Origin: Plebeiibacterium sediminum
GTDB lineage: Bacteria > Bacteroidota > Bacteroidia > Bacteroidales > Marinilabiliaceae
Reading direction: 5' to 3'
Length of the DNA stretch: 64,000 nucleotides
NCBI RefSeq assembly: GCF_026013605.1
Contig: NZ_JAPDPJ010000001.1
Location: 372,001-436,000 of the forward strand
Shown here: positions 38,899 to 48,906 of the stretch, one piece after another
Layout of the letters: each line of letters opens with the position of its first letter
How positions within the stretch are numbered: position 1 is the first letter of the stretch
The notes under the pieces: model-generated
What the model was told of the DNA's origin: nothing
Seen by the model: the letters and a program-made list of their open reading frames with translations, nothing else
Database searches by the model: none
Position numbers and translations under genes: made by a program

Positions 38899-39718
38899 AT
38901 GGGGATGGCTGGTTTTAATTTTTTTAATAATTATTTCCTGTAAAACCACTGAGAAAGTTGTAATAGGTAATGTTACAAGTATTTCTGATGTTAAGTTGCG
39001 TAAACAACTTAAAGATCATGAGATAAACTATGATCAACTATATATTAAAAAGGCAAATTTTACTTTTAATGATGGTTCGCAAAAAAGATCATTTAAAGGA
39101 AGTTTTGTAATTAAAAAGGATAGTGTTATCATTGTTTCTATTTATGCTCCTATGGGTATAGAAGTCGTTCGTACTCAGTTAACAAATGACAGTGTAATCA
39201 TAGTAGACAAGCATAATAAACAAGTATTTAAAACAGATTATTCGTATTTTAGTAAAGATTTTGGGGTTGATATAAGCTTTGATATTTTACAAGCACTTAT
39301 TTCAAATCAATTATTTTTATATCCCAGTGAGTTAGATTTTTATGATGGATTAAAGAAATATAAAAATCATGTGGAACAAGATTTTTATTCTTTTAAATCA
39401 ATAAGAGATAAACGTGTCAACCGTATAGTGAAACGTGATAATGCAAATCTTGTAATTCATGAAATAAGTATCCACCCAGATATTTATAAGATTTTTAATG
39501 TATTTATAAAAGATTTTGGTAGCGGGCAGACTTTGACTGTTAAGTACGATGACTTTAAACAATTTGATAAAATATTATTTCCAGAGACCTATGAAATAGA
39601 AGCATCTCAGGGGATAAAGAAATTTCAGATATCTTTGAAAATTAATTATTTAGAAATTAATGATGGTGGAAGCCTGCATTTCAAAATACCTTCTTCGTAC
39701 CAAGTTAAAGAGATATAG
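38885..39718 (+). CDS. DUF4292-family lipoprotein
   Basis: A 277-residue lipoprotein (LVLIFLIIISC, Cys19). The mature region begins with a LRKQLKDHEINYDQLYIKKANF-type segment, then SIYAPMGIEVVRTQLTNDSV and a C-terminal beta-rich part (FPETYEIEASQGIKKFQIS). It is the Bacteroidota DUF4292 pattern, which resembles the LolA/LolB-like lipoprotein-carrier fold; that similarity is inference. It overlaps the TPR gene by 14 bases and the EnvC-like gene by 59, a tight three-gene unit. Confidence 0.78.
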   Translation: MLKNKWGWLVLIFLIIISCKTTEKVVIGNVTSISDVKLRKQLKDHEINYDQLYIKKANFTFNDGSQKRSFKGSFVIKKDSVIIVSIYAPMGIEVVRTQLTNDSVIIVDKHNKQVFKTDYSYFSKDFGVDISFDILQALISNQLFLYPSELDFYDGLKKYKNHVEQDFYSFKSIRDKRVNRIVKRDNANLVIHEISIHPDIYKIFNVFIKDFGSGQTLTVKYDDFKQFDKILFPETYEIEASQGIKKFQISLKINYLEINDGGSLHFKIPSSYQVKEI

Positions 39719-40868
39719 TCTTCTTATCTTTTTTACTTTAATTTATATTTTTGGCTCTGCACAGAATTCTGAAGTAGAAAAGTTAAAAAACCTTCGGAAA
39801 AAATATCAGAGCGAAATTGCTAATGCACAAAAATTATTAGAGAAAAAGGGTGTTTCTAAAAATAATTATTTGAATGAATTAAAATTATTAAATTCTAAAA
39901 TAAGTTCTCAGCAAAGTATTATTTCTACTTACCAATCTGAAATACAAGTAATTTCAAATGAAATAGACCGAAATAAAGAGTTTATAAATCAATTAGCTAC
40001 AGAAATACAATCCTTAAAAAAAGGCTATGCAAATTTAATTGTTGAAGCTAATAAGCAATTAAGCAGTAATTTAAATGAGCTTATGATTATATTCAGTGCT
40101 AATAGTTTTTCTGAAGCTTATAGAAGATTTAGTTTATTAAAACAATATAGTTCTTATAGGAAAAAGCAAGGTGTTGTCCTTGAACATACTAAAGCCAAAC
40201 ATGATAGTATACAAGCCATTAATCTACAAAATTTACGTGAGAAACAAAATGTATATGATCTTCTAAATAATGAATTAGAATCAATAAAATTAGCTATTTC
40301 CAAAAAAGAAAACTATATCGACAAATTACAACAGGATGAAGTTTGGCTTAAAAGAGAAATAAAGAAGAAACAAAAAGCTTCAAATGAACTTGAACGAAAT
40401 ATAGAAAAGTTAATCAAGGAATCTTTAGCTAGTTCTTCAAAATATATGTTTAGTAATTTCAGTAAAGCTAAAGGACAATTGATATGGCCTGTTAAAGATG
40501 GAATTGTAACAAGTAGGTTTGGTGAACATAATCACGCCGTTTTAAAGGGCGTAAAAGTAAAAAATAATGGTATAGATATTACTGCACTCAAGGAAAATGC
40601 AGTTAAATGTGTGTATGATGGTACTGTAAGCCGCGTCATTGCTATCCCTGGCTACAATAAAGCTGTTATTGTTCGTCATGGTAAATATCTGACAGTTTAT
40701 GCTAATCTTGTTAATGTTTATGTAAAAAGTGGAGAAACTATTCACAGTAATCAAGATATTGGTCAAATATATACGGATAGTGAAGATAAGAGTGGTATAT
40801 TGCATTTTGAAATTTGGGAAGAGAGTAAAAAAATTAACCCGATAGAGTGGTTGGCTAATTTTAATTAA
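39660..40868 (+). CDS. EnvC-like murein hydrolase activator (degenerate LytM/M23)
   Basis: A 402-residue exported protein with an N-terminal hydrophobic segment (RYSLLIFFTLIYIFGSAQ), a long coiled coil (about 37-245) and a C-terminal LytM fold (about 275-400). In the LytM part the zinc ligands are changed: the first His is replaced (KVKNNGIDIT), the YAHL-type His becomes Asn (VYANL) and the HxH pair reads ILHFEIW. It should therefore lack peptidase activity and act like EnvC, activating an amidase in daughter-cell separation. The start lies deep in the upstream gene (59-base overlap); the true start could be later. Confidence 0.85.
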   Translation: MMVEACISKYLLRTKLKRYSLLIFFTLIYIFGSAQNSEVEKLKNLRKKYQSEIANAQKLLEKKGVSKNNYLNELKLLNSKISSQQSIISTYQSEIQVISNEIDRNKEFINQLATEIQSLKKGYANLIVEANKQLSSNLNELMIIFSANSFSEAYRRFSLLKQYSSYRKKQGVVLEHTKAKHDSIQAINLQNLREKQNVYDLLNNELESIKLAISKKENYIDKLQQDEVWLKREIKKKQKASNELERNIEKLIKESLASSSKYMFSNFSKAKGQLIWPVKDGIVTSRFGEHNHAVLKGVKVKNNGIDITALKENAVKCVYDGTVSRVIAIPGYNKAVIVRHGKYLTVYANLVNVYVKSGETIHSNQDIGQIYTDSEDKSGILHFEIWEESKKINPIEWLANFN

Positions 40869-40952
40869 ATGTTTAAAAATATTTATTGATTTTAGTAACT
40901 ATTTATACAAATTTTAGTATACGCTTGTAAACGTATATAATTCGGAAGCTAA

Positions 40953-41357
40953 ATGGATCTGATTGTGGAAAAAATTGTAATTGATTCAGACATTAAAAAT
41001 ATAACTCTTATAGAGAAGCTAATTGATGATATTTCTAATCAGTATGACTTACATTCTGATATTTATGGAAAACTTCTTTTAGCCATAGTTGAGGGTGTAA
41101 ATAATGCCATTGTGCATGGAAATAAGCTTGATATTAATAAGAAAGTTAGATTAGAGTATACAATTACCGATAAAACCTTGGAGTTCATTATAATGGACGA
41201 GGGTAACGGTTTTGATTATTCTAAAATTCCTGATCCCACCTTACCTGAAAATGTAGAAAAAACTCATGGTAGGGGAATATTTTTGATGAATCATTTAGCA
41301 GATGAGATAGAATTTGAAAATAATGGTAGTACTGTAAAATTAATTTTTGATTTATAA
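40953..41357 (+). CDS. RsbW/SpoIIAB-type ATP-binding anti-sigma-like protein
   Basis: A 134-residue GHKL ATPase-fold protein of the serine-kinase anti-sigma group. It has LLLAIVEGVNNAIVHGNK (N-box, about 60-77), IIMDEGNGFD (G1) and THGRGIFLMNHLADEI (G2). In the window the only STAS protein is the one in the chemosensory operon at 3038. A partner-switch with that or with an unseen antagonist is possible. It is directly followed by ybeY with no gap. Confidence 0.87.
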   Translation: MDLIVEKIVIDSDIKNITLIEKLIDDISNQYDLHSDIYGKLLLAIVEGVNNAIVHGNKLDINKKVRLEYTITDKTLEFIIMDEGNGFDYSKIPDPTLPENVEKTHGRGIFLMNHLADEIEFENNGSTVKLIFDL

Positions 41358-41780
41358 GTGATCAACTTTTATTACGAAGAAGTATCTGATAAACAGATAG
41401 ATGAAAATATAGTAAAGAGTTGGATTAGTAATGTTATTACTAGTTACAACTCTTTTTTAGGTTCTATAACCTACATTTTTTGTAATGATGATTATATTTT
41501 AGATATTAATAATCAATATCTTAATCATAATTATTATACTGATATAATAACATTTGACTATTGTGAAAATAATACAATATCTGGTGATTTATTTATAAGT
41601 TTAGATACAGTATTAACAAATTCTCAACAGTTTAATACTTCATATAACGAAGAATTGCACAGGGTAATTGTTCATGGTATTTTACACTTATTAGGTTTTA
41701 AAGATAAAACTGAAGATGAAGCTAAAATCATGCGACAAAAAGAAAATGAAGCCCTAAAACTTCTAGAAACAATTTCTTAG
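41358..41780 (+). CDS. ybeY: Endoribonuclease YbeY (rRNA maturation)
   Basis: Zinc-dependent RNase of 140 residues acting in 16S rRNA maturation and ribosome quality control. The metal motif VHGILHLLGFKD has His106 and His110, but the third ligand position is Asp116 rather than His. Similar Asp-containing forms are common in this phylum as far as I recall. ITFDYCENNTISGDLFIS is another family block. It starts at GTG 41358 immediately after the stop of the RsbW-like gene. Confidence 0.9.
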   Translation: MINFYYEEVSDKQIDENIVKSWISNVITSYNSFLGSITYIFCNDDYILDINNQYLNHNYYTDIITFDYCENNTISGDLFISLDTVLTNSQQFNTSYNEELHRVIVHGILHLLGFKDKTEDEAKIMRQKENEALKLLETIS

Positions 41781-41848
41781 TTTTTCTGTTACTATTTTGA
41801 TGGTTAAATAACTGGATACATGTACATTTGCATCCTTATTTGTTTATT

Positions 41849-43726
41849 ATGGATTTTAATTACGATGTAATTGTAGTGGGAGCCGGACACGCTGGATGTG
41901 AGGCTGCCGCTGCTGCTGCCAATTTAGGTTCTAAAACCTTGTTGGTTACTATGGATATGAATAAAATTGCACAAATGAGCTGTAATCCTGCTATTGGAGG
42001 TATTGCTAAAGGACAAATTGTGCGTGAAATAGATGCTTTAGGTGGATTCTGTGGAATAGTTACAGATAAAAGTTCTATTCAGTTTCGACTATTAAATAGA
42101 TCAAAAGGACCTGCTATGTGGAGTCCTAGATCTCAATGTGACAGGATGGTTTTTTCAAGTGAATGGAGAAAAGTATTGGAAAATACTGATAATCTGTTTT
42201 TTTGGCAAGATAAAGTAGTAGATATAACTTTTGAAGGAAACCAGGTTAAATCTGTTATAACCGAACAAGGTGTAGAATTTACTTGTAAAGCCCTGGTTTT
42301 AACTAATGGTACTTTTTTAAATGGTTTAATGCATATTGGAAAAGTACAGATGAAAGGAGGGAGGATAAGTGAACCTTCATCTTCAGGTATAACCGAAAAG
42401 TTATTTAATTTTGGTTTTACTACGGATCGAATGAAAACTGGTACACCTGTTCGTATAGATGGAAGAACAATTGATTTTTCTAAGTGTCTGGAACAGAAGG
42501 GTGATGATACTTTTTATAAATTTAGCTATTTACCAGAGGTTAAATCACAACTGGAGCAAAAGAGTTGTTGGTTGACTTATACAAATGAGGAGGTACATAC
42601 ATCATTAAGAGATGGTTTGAAGGATTCACCATTATATGACGGTACTATACAAAGTATAGGTCCAAGGTATTGTCCAAGTATTGAAACTAAAATAGTAACT
42701 TTTGCTGATAAAGATAAACATCAACTTCACCTTGAACCTGAAGGTGAAACTACCATAGAGTATTATTTAAACGGATTTAGTAGTTCGTTACCTTTAAATG
42801 TACAACTTGAAGCTTTAAAACAAATTCCTGGATTGGAGAATGCCAGTATTTTCAGACCAGGTTATGCTATTGAATATGACTTCTTTGACCCAACTCAATT
42901 AAACCATACATTGCAAACTAAGTTGGTCTCCAATCTTTATTTTGCCGGTCAAATTAATGGTACTACAGGATACGAGGAAGCTGGTGCACAAGGTTTAATG
43001 GCAGGGATCAATGCTCATTTAATGCTTAATGATAAAGAACCGTTTATATTAAGTAGAGATGAAGCTTATATAGGTGTATTAATAGATGATCTAGTAACTA
43101 AGGGAGTGGATGAACCTTATAGAATGTTTACCTCTCGTGCAGAATATCGTATTTTATTAAGGCAAGATGATGCAGATGTTAGATTAACTAAAAAATCACA
43201 TGATATTGGTTTGGCAGATGACTATAGGTTAGCTTTATTAAATAAAAAAATAGAACTTAGAGATTCTATCATAGAATTTATTAATGATTTCAGTATTAAA
43301 CCTAAATTTATAAATGAATATTTAGAAAAGGTAGGTACAACACCATTAAAACAAACTGTTAAGTTAAAAGATGTTTTACTTAGACCACAAGTTAATATTC
43401 ATGATCTTGTAGATAATATAGAACCTTTTAAAAAGCATATTACCATCTTACCAGATAATAGGAGAGAAGAAATATTAGAATCTGCCGAAATCTTTATTAA
43501 GTACCAAGGTTATATTAATCGAGAAAAGGTTATGGCTGATAAATTGAAAAGATTAGAGAATTTAGAAATTAAAGGTAGATTTAATTATACTGAATTAAAA
43601 TCTTTATCAACAGAAGCACGTCAAAAATTAACTAAAATAAATCCTGACACTATAGGACAAGCAAGTCGTATTTCTGGCGTTAGTCCTAGTGATATTAACG
43701 TTCTGTTGGTTATGATGGGAAGATAG
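41849..43726 (+). CDS. mnmG: tRNA uridine 5-carboxymethylaminomethyl modification enzyme MnmG
   Basis: FAD enzyme (GidA) that with MnmE modifies the wobble uridine of several tRNAs. There are 625 residues from ATG 41849 ([20 protein letters not shown]); the earlier TTG is less likely. It has the FAD GxGxx[25 protein letters not shown], a [12 protein letters not shown] block, the [23 protein letters not shown] segment and the C-terminal [31 protein letters not shown] domain. mnmG is commonly close to the replication origin. A perfect parS site lies six bases past its stop. Confidence 0.97.
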   Translation: MDFNYDVIVVGAGHAGCEAAAAAANLGSKTLLVTMDMNKIAQMSCNPAIGGIAKGQIVREIDALGGFCGIVTDKSSIQFRLLNRSKGPAMWSPRSQCDRMVFSSEWRKVLENTDNLFFWQDKVVDITFEGNQVKSVITEQGVEFTCKALVLTNGTFLNGLMHIGKVQMKGGRISEPSSSGITEKLFNFGFTTDRMKTGTPVRIDGRTIDFSKCLEQKGDDTFYKFSYLPEVKSQLEQKSCWLTYTNEEVHTSLRDGLKDSPLYDGTIQSIGPRYCPSIETKIVTFADKDKHQLHLEPEGETTIEYYLNGFSSSLPLNVQLEALKQIPGLENASIFRPGYAIEYDFFDPTQLNHTLQTKLVSNLYFAGQINGTTGYEEAGAQGLMAGINAHLMLNDKEPFILSRDEAYIGVLIDDLVTKGVDEPYRMFTSRAEYRILLRQDDADVRLTKKSHDIGLADDYRLALLNKKIELRDSIIEFINDFSIKPKFINEYLEKVGTTPLKQTVKLKDVLLRPQVNIHDLVDNIEPFKKHITILPDNRREEILESAEIFIKYQGYINREKVMADKLKRLENLEIKGRFNYTELKSLSTEARQKLTKINPDTIGQASRISGVSPSDINVLLVMMGR

Positions 43727-43731
43727 TTTAA

Positions 43732-43747
43732 TGTTCCACGTGGAACA
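43732..43747. other. parS centromere-like site
   Basis: TGTTCCACGTGGAACA is a perfect 16-base palindrome and a full match to the ParB-binding parS consensus TGTTNCACGTGNAACA. It sits in the 35-base gap between mnmG and ade. Confidence 0.92.
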
Positions 43748-43761
43748 GAAATATTTATATT

Positions 43762-45387
43762 ATGAACATATCAGGTAAAATTCTAGATTTATTTAATAGG
43801 AAAATTTATAATGGTACTATTAAATATAATAATGGAAAAATTATTTCTATTACTCAAACTGATCAAGAATATTCAAATTATATACTGCCGGGATTAATAG
43901 ATAGTCATGTACATATTGAAAGTTCCATGCTCACTCCAAAGCAATTTTCTAAAATAGTTGTTCCACGTGGAACAGTTGCGGTGGTAACAGATCCACATGA
44001 AATAGCAAATGTGATGGGAGTGGAGGGTGTAGAATATATGATCCAGAACTCTAAAGGTACACCATTGAAATGTTTTTTCGGAGCACCATCTTGTGTACCT
44101 GCAACTTCATTTGAAACATCAGGAGCTGTTATTACTTCTGAAGATATTGAGTTATTATTACAAAAGGAAGAAGTTTATGCTTTGTCTGAAATGATGAATT
44201 TTCCTGGGGTGATTTATGAAGATGAAGAAGTTCTGAAAAAGATAAAACTTGCGCATAAATATGGTAAGAAAATAGATGGGCATGCACCTGGTTTAGTAGG
44301 AGAGGATTTAAAGAAATATGCCCAAGCTGGTATTACAACTGATCATGAATGTATTAATACAAATGAAGCAATTGATAAAATCAATCAAGGTATTGTAGTT
44401 CAAATTAGGGAGGGTAGTGCAGCTAAAAATTTTGATAATTTAGCCTCATTGTTTGATACTCACCCTGATGATATCATGTTATGTACTGATGATTCTCATT
44501 CAGATGAAATCTTACAAAAAGGACATATAGATAAGATTATTAAACTTGGAATAGCTAAGGGAATAGACATTTTTAAACTATTAAGAGCTGCTACAATTAA
44601 GCCAGTAGAGCATTATAATTTACCCGTTGGTTTACTTCGGGAAGGAGATGATGCTGACTTTATTGTAGTAGATAATTTGGATGATTTTAATATTCTGGAG
44701 ACTTATATTAATGGTGAAAAAGTTTATACAGAAGGTAAAATTACGTTTGATTTAGATAAATCTGAGGCTATAAATAACTTTAATATTTCATCTATTAATG
44801 AAGATGAAATTAAAATTTTACCTCAAGAAGGTAAAAATATTAGGGTTATAGAAGCTGTCGATGGGGATTTAATTACCGACGAATTGATATGGAAACCTAA
44901 TATAATTGATGGAAATATTGTATCGAGTATAGATGAAGATATACTAAAAATAGTTGTTGTTAATCGCTATAAAACAGCTCCTCCAGTTGTAGGATTTATT
45001 AAAAACATTGGTTTAAAAAAGGGTGCAATTGCTTGTAGTGTTGCTCATGATAGTCATAATTTAATTGCTGTAGGTGTTTCTGATCAGGAAATTGTGAAAG
45101 CATTAAATGAAATAATTGCTTGTAGAGGAGGTATTACTTGTGTAAATAATGATGAAATTAACACACTTCCTTTAGAAATTGGAGGACTAATGACAGATGA
45201 AGATGGTCAAAAAGTAGCCGAAAATTATCTGCTTTTAAATGAAAAAGTAAAAGAATTTGGCTCTCCATTAAAGGCTCCTTTTATGACTTTATCATTTATG
45301 TCGCTCTTAGTAATTCCTAAAATTAAAATAGGGGATAAGGGTTTATTTGATGTAAGCACCTTTTCTTTTACTAATTTATTTGTTTAA
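43762..45387 (+). CDS. ade: Adenine deaminase
   Basis: Amidohydrolase that converts adenine to hypoxanthine. There are 541 residues. It has the metal motif DSHVHIESSMLTP (about 48-60), VTDPHEIANVMG, DGHAPGLVGEDL, CTDDSHSDEIL and a C-terminal AHDSHNLIAVGVS segment, as in B. subtilis AdeC. Its coding sequence contains a second perfect parS palindrome (43959-43974) that encodes the VPRGT stretch. Its stop overlaps the uvrC start codon by one base. Confidence 0.94.
   Translation: MNISGKILDLFNRKIYNGTIKYNNGKIISITQTDQEYSNYILPGLIDSHVHIESSMLTPKQFSKIVVPRGTVAVVTDPHEIANVMGVEGVEYMIQNSKGTPLKCFFGAPSCVPATSFETSGAVITSEDIELLLQKEEVYALSEMMNFPGVIYEDEEVLKKIKLAHKYGKKIDGHAPGLVGEDLKKYAQAGITTDHECINTNEAIDKINQGIVVQIREGSAAKNFDNLASLFDTHPDDIMLCTDDSHSDEILQKGHIDKIIKLGIAKGIDIFKLLRAATIKPVEHYNLPVGLLREGDDADFIVVDNLDDFNILETYINGEKVYTEGKITFDLDKSEAINNFNISSINEDEIKILPQEGKNIRVIEAVDGDLITDELIWKPNIIDGNIVSSIDEDILKIVVVNRYKTAPPVVGFIKNIGLKKGAIACSVAHDSHNLIAVGVSDQEIVKALNEIIACRGGITCVNNDEINTLPLEIGGLMTDEDGQKVAENYLLLNEKVKEFGSPLKAPFMTLSFMSLLVIPKIKIGDKGLFDVSTFSFTNLFV
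43959..43974. other. parS site embedded in the ade coding sequence
   Basis: TGTTCCACGTGGAACA, identical to the site at 43732 and 227 bases from it. It lies in frame inside ade, encoding Val-Pro-Arg-Gly-Thr. Confidence 0.9.
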
Positions 45388-47195
45388 TGAGTCAAATATT
45401 AAATCCTAAAATTGATTATTTAAAAGAAAAAATTGCAGTTCTTCCGTCCGATCCCGGAGTGTATCAATACTTCAATAAGGATGGGAAAATTATCTATGTA
45501 GGCAAAGCCAAGAACCTAAAAAAGCGTGTTTCATCATACTTTGTAGGAAAGCCTGATAATGGTAAAACCGCTTTATTGGTTCGTAATATTGCCAATATTG
45601 AGCACATTGTAGTTAACTCAGAAGAGGATGCTTTATTGCTCGAAAATAACCTCATTAAAAAGTATCAACCCCGATACAATGTATTACTTAAAGATGACAA
45701 ATCCTTTCCTTGGATTGTTGTAAAAAACGAATCTTTTCCTAGAGTTTTTTCAACCAGAAATGTGATCAAAGATGGTAGTTTATACTTCGGTCCATATACC
45801 TCAGTAGGGATGGTTCGAACTCTATTAGATCTGTTTAAATCGACATATCCACTTCGAAATTGCAAACTAAATTTATCTCAAGAAAACATTGCTCAGGGCA
45901 AATATAAGGTCTGTTTAGAGTATCATATTGGTAATTGTAAAGGTCCTTGTATCGGAAAATATGACGAAGAAATCTATCGCGAAAACATAGAATCTATTAA
46001 AAATATTCTTAGAGGAAACATTAATTCTGTTATTAAATATTTAAAAGAAATGATGCATTCCTATGCTTCTGAATATAAATTTGAAGAGGCTGAAGAAGTA
46101 AAGCAAAAAATAAAACAACTCAATTCTTATCAAAGTAAGTCCACTATTGTAAGTGCAAGCATTAATAATGTGGACGTATATTCTATTATAGAAGATGAAA
46201 ATTCGGCGTATGTAAACTTCTTAAAAGTGGTAAATGGATCCATAATACAGGCGCATACTATTGAGATGAAAAAGCGTTTAAATGAGTCTTTACCCGAATT
46301 ATTATCATTGGCGATTACCGAAATCAGAGAAAGATTACATAGTAATTCACGAGAACTTATTGTTCCATTTAAGCCCGATACAGCGTTTGAAAATGTTCGT
46401 TTTATCATACCTCAAAAAGGCGAAAAGAGGCAATTATTAGAGCTTTCTGAACGTAATGTAAAGTATTATCGTTTGGAGAAATTAAAGCAACAATCGATAC
46501 ATAAAAAGGAAACCAGAGAAGATCGTATTTTAAAAACAATGCAAAAAGATTTAAGATTAAAGGAAAAACCTATGCATATTGAGTGCTTTGATAACTCAAA
46601 TATTCAGGGAAATTTTCCTGTTGCTGCGTGTGTTGTTTTTAAAAATGCCAAGCCTAGTAAAAAAGATTACAGACATTTTAATGTAAAAACAGTGGTTGGT
46701 CCTGATGATTTTGCCAGTATGGAAGAGATCATAGAAAGACGATATAAACGCTTAATAAACGAAAATGAATCGTTACCTAATCTGGTTATTATTGATGGGG
46801 GAAAAGGGCAATTAGGAGCTGCTATGAAAATATTCAGGAAATTAGAAATCGATGATAAAGTTGCTGTAATTGGTATTGCAAAACGTTTGGAAGAAATATT
46901 TTTTCCTGGTGATCCAGTACCTTTGTATTTAGATAAAAATACAGAAACGCTAAAAGTTATTCAGCATGCCCGAAATGAAGCTCACCGTTTTGGTATCACA
47001 TTTCATAGAAATCAAAGATCAAAGAATTTTGTGGCTTCGGAATTAGATCAAATAAATGGGATAGGAGAGAAGACAGCACAAAAATTATTGGCCGAATTTA
47101 AGTCTGTAGAACAAATAAAAAAGTTAGGTTTAGATCAAATTCAGGGGGTAATTGGAATGGCTAAAGGTAAAGTTGTTTGGGATTACTTTCATTAA
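45387..47195 (+). CDS. uvrC: UvrABC excinuclease subunit C
   Basis: Nuclease subunit that makes both incisions in nucleotide excision repair. There are 602 residues. The GIY-YIG domain is at about 19-97 (PGVYQYFNKDGKIIYVGKAKN), and the UVR motif is at about 210-240 (YKFEEAEEVKQKIKQL). The RNase H-like domain includes HIECFDNSNIQGNFPVAACVV and VIIDGGKGQLGAA. A C-terminal HhH domain (INGIGEKTAQKLLAEFKSV) completes it. Upstream overlap with ade is one base; its 3' end overlaps lplA-like by four. Confidence 0.97.
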   Translation: MSQILNPKIDYLKEKIAVLPSDPGVYQYFNKDGKIIYVGKAKNLKKRVSSYFVGKPDNGKTALLVRNIANIEHIVVNSEEDALLLENNLIKKYQPRYNVLLKDDKSFPWIVVKNESFPRVFSTRNVIKDGSLYFGPYTSVGMVRTLLDLFKSTYPLRNCKLNLSQENIAQGKYKVCLEYHIGNCKGPCIGKYDEEIYRENIESIKNILRGNINSVIKYLKEMMHSYASEYKFEEAEEVKQKIKQLNSYQSKSTIVSASINNVDVYSIIEDENSAYVNFLKVVNGSIIQAHTIEMKKRLNESLPELLSLAITEIRERLHSNSRELIVPFKPDTAFENVRFIIPQKGEKRQLLELSERNVKYYRLEKLKQQSIHKKETREDRILKTMQKDLRLKEKPMHIECFDNSNIQGNFPVAACVVFKNAKPSKKDYRHFNVKTVVGPDDFASMEEIIERRYKRLINENESLPNLVIIDGGKGQLGAAMKIFRKLEIDDKVAVIGIAKRLEEIFFPGDPVPLYLDKNTETLKVIQHARNEAHRFGITFHRNQRSKNFVASELDQINGIGEKTAQKLLAEFKSVEQIKKLGLDQIQGVIGMAKGKVVWDYFH

Positions 47196-48166
47196 AATAA
47201 AGCCTCTAAAAACTCTTTTTGGTCCAATTCTGTGTATTCATTAAATATGGTTTCAGTTTTAGTTTTGATATCATCGTATTGATGTAAACATGAATTTAAT
47301 GTTTTTTCTAACTCTGATATTTTAACTTTTTGTGTTGCATTTGTTTTTATTTTAGCCTCCAGAATCTCTCCTTTTTTGATCTGCATTGTAATTTCAAATC
47401 GCTTTCCGGAATTCGATTTTAGTCTTTTTTTAAACTCATATTTTGGGCTATATCCATAGTTCCATTCCCAAGTACTAAACTTCTCTGATACGAGAGAATT
47501 AATCGTTTTGTAATCATTTTCATTTAAGCAATAAGAAGTACAATCATAATTATTAATAATGTATTGATTCAATTGTTGTACAAATTCATTTACTTCTATT
47601 TTCTCCTCTAAATGTTCTTGTATATTGGTCACCTTACTACGAACCGATTTTACGGCCTTATCTGTGAATTTTAAAGGATCATTTTTTAGTGCATTAGTTA
47701 GTGATTTTAGTTTACTATCAAAAAGCAATGTACCGTGATGCATCACTCTATTTTTAAAAACATGACATGCATTGCCGCTTATTTTACTTCCTTCAATAAG
47801 AATATCATTTCTTCCTCCGTGAGCAGCCTTTACATTTAATGCATTTAAAAAGTTTACAATTGGTGTGGTATGTTTCTTAAAGTTTACCAATTCACCTTTA
47901 TCACCGGAGGTAATAAAACAGAAATTTATATTTCCCGGATCATGAAAAACAGTTCCCCCTCCCGATAATCTCCGAATGACAGGAATGTTATTTTCATTAA
48001 CAAAAGAATAATTTATTTCAGCAAGTGTATTTTGATGTTTTCCTACAATGATACTTTTTGAATTGATGTAAAGAAAAAATACATCTTCCTTAAAATTTTT
48101 AAGTAAATATTCCTCGGTTGCAATATTTTGAAATGGATCGTTTGTTTGACTTAAAATAATGAGCAT
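47192..48166 (-). CDS. Lipoate-protein ligase A-family protein
   Basis: Attaches lipoate to E2 and H proteins. There are 324 residues with the LplA layout: NIATEEYLLKNFKEDVFFLY, SIIVGKHQNTLAEINY (lipoyl-adenylate site), VIRRLSGGGTVFHDPGNINF (Arg-Arg-x-Ser-Gly-Gly-Gly), GRNDILIEGSKISGNA and a conserved catalytic Lys in that last block. A C-terminal accessory domain (about 240-324) is present. It is convergent with uvrC (four-base overlap). A 242-base gap upstream, before dtd, holds no feature I can name. Confidence 0.92.
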   Translation of the reverse strand: MLIILSQTNDPFQNIATEEYLLKNFKEDVFFLYINSKSIIVGKHQNTLAEINYSFVNENNIPVIRRLSGGGTVFHDPGNINFCFITSGDKGELVNFKKHTTPIVNFLNALNVKAAHGGRNDILIEGSKISGNACHVFKNRVMHHGTLLFDSKLKSLTNALKNDPLKFTDKAVKSVRSKVTNIQEHLEEKIEVNEFVQQLNQYIINNYDCTSYCLNENDYKTINSLVSEKFSTWEWNYGYSPKYEFKKRLKSNSGKRFEITMQIKKGEILEAKIKTNATQKVKISELEKTLNSCLHQYDDIKTKTETIFNEYTELDQKEFLEALF

Positions 48167-48408
48167 ATCTCTGTATAATCTATCGTATTAAAAAAAATAT
48201 TAAAATCTCAGTGTGTTTATAGTTAAAGTAAAAGTATATATAAAATATGTAAACAACAGATATAAAGCTTAATAAACTAAATTAAAACATTGAGTATCTG
48301 TTTGTGATAAAAATTTAATCTAGCTTTGATTTGTTGAATTTATCATATTTTTACCCAATTCAACAAAAAAAACTATTGTAAGGTTTCGATAATTAAAAAA
48401 ATATATAC

Positions 48409-48861
48409 ATGCGAGTAGTTATTCAAAGAGTTTCTCAAGCGTCGGTTACTATTGAACAAAATATTAAGTCATCTATTGATAAAGGATTATTAGTTTTAGT
48501 TGGAATTGTAAATGAAGATGATCATTCGGATATTGAATGGTTATGTAAAAAGATTGCAAATCTTAGAATATTTAATGACGAAGATGGTGTAATGAATAAA
48601 TCATTGATGGATATTAATGGTGATATTATTGTGGTAAGCCAATTTACTTTACATGCTAAAACTAAAAAAGGAAACAGACCTTCGTATATTGATGCAGCTA
48701 AACCAGAAGTTTCTATACCCCTATATAAGCAATTTGTAGTTTGTTTGGAGTCAATGATAGGTAAGAAAGTACAAACAGGCGAATTTGGGGCTCATATGGA
48801 AGTTTCATTGGTAAATGATGGTCCGGTTACTATCATTATTGACTCAAAAAATAAAGAATAG
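48409..48861 (+). CDS. dtd: D-aminoacyl-tRNA deacylase
   Basis: Removes D-amino acids from tRNA. There are 150 residues. MRVVIQRVSQASVTI is the standard opening. SQFTLHAKTKKGNRPSY has the catalytic Thr region and GAHMEVSLVNDGPVTIII the C-terminal Gly-cisPro-related motif (DGPVT). Single gene with its own upstream gap. Confidence 0.96.
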   Translation: MRVVIQRVSQASVTIEQNIKSSIDKGLLVLVGIVNEDDHSDIEWLCKKIANLRIFNDEDGVMNKSLMDINGDIIVVSQFTLHAKTKKGNRPSYIDAAKPEVSIPLYKQFVVCLESMIGKKVQTGEFGAHMEVSLVNDGPVTIIIDSKNKE

Positions 48862-48906
48862 CATTTAAAATTTAATTATAACATTTTATCAAGCCTTAAT
48901 CTCACT

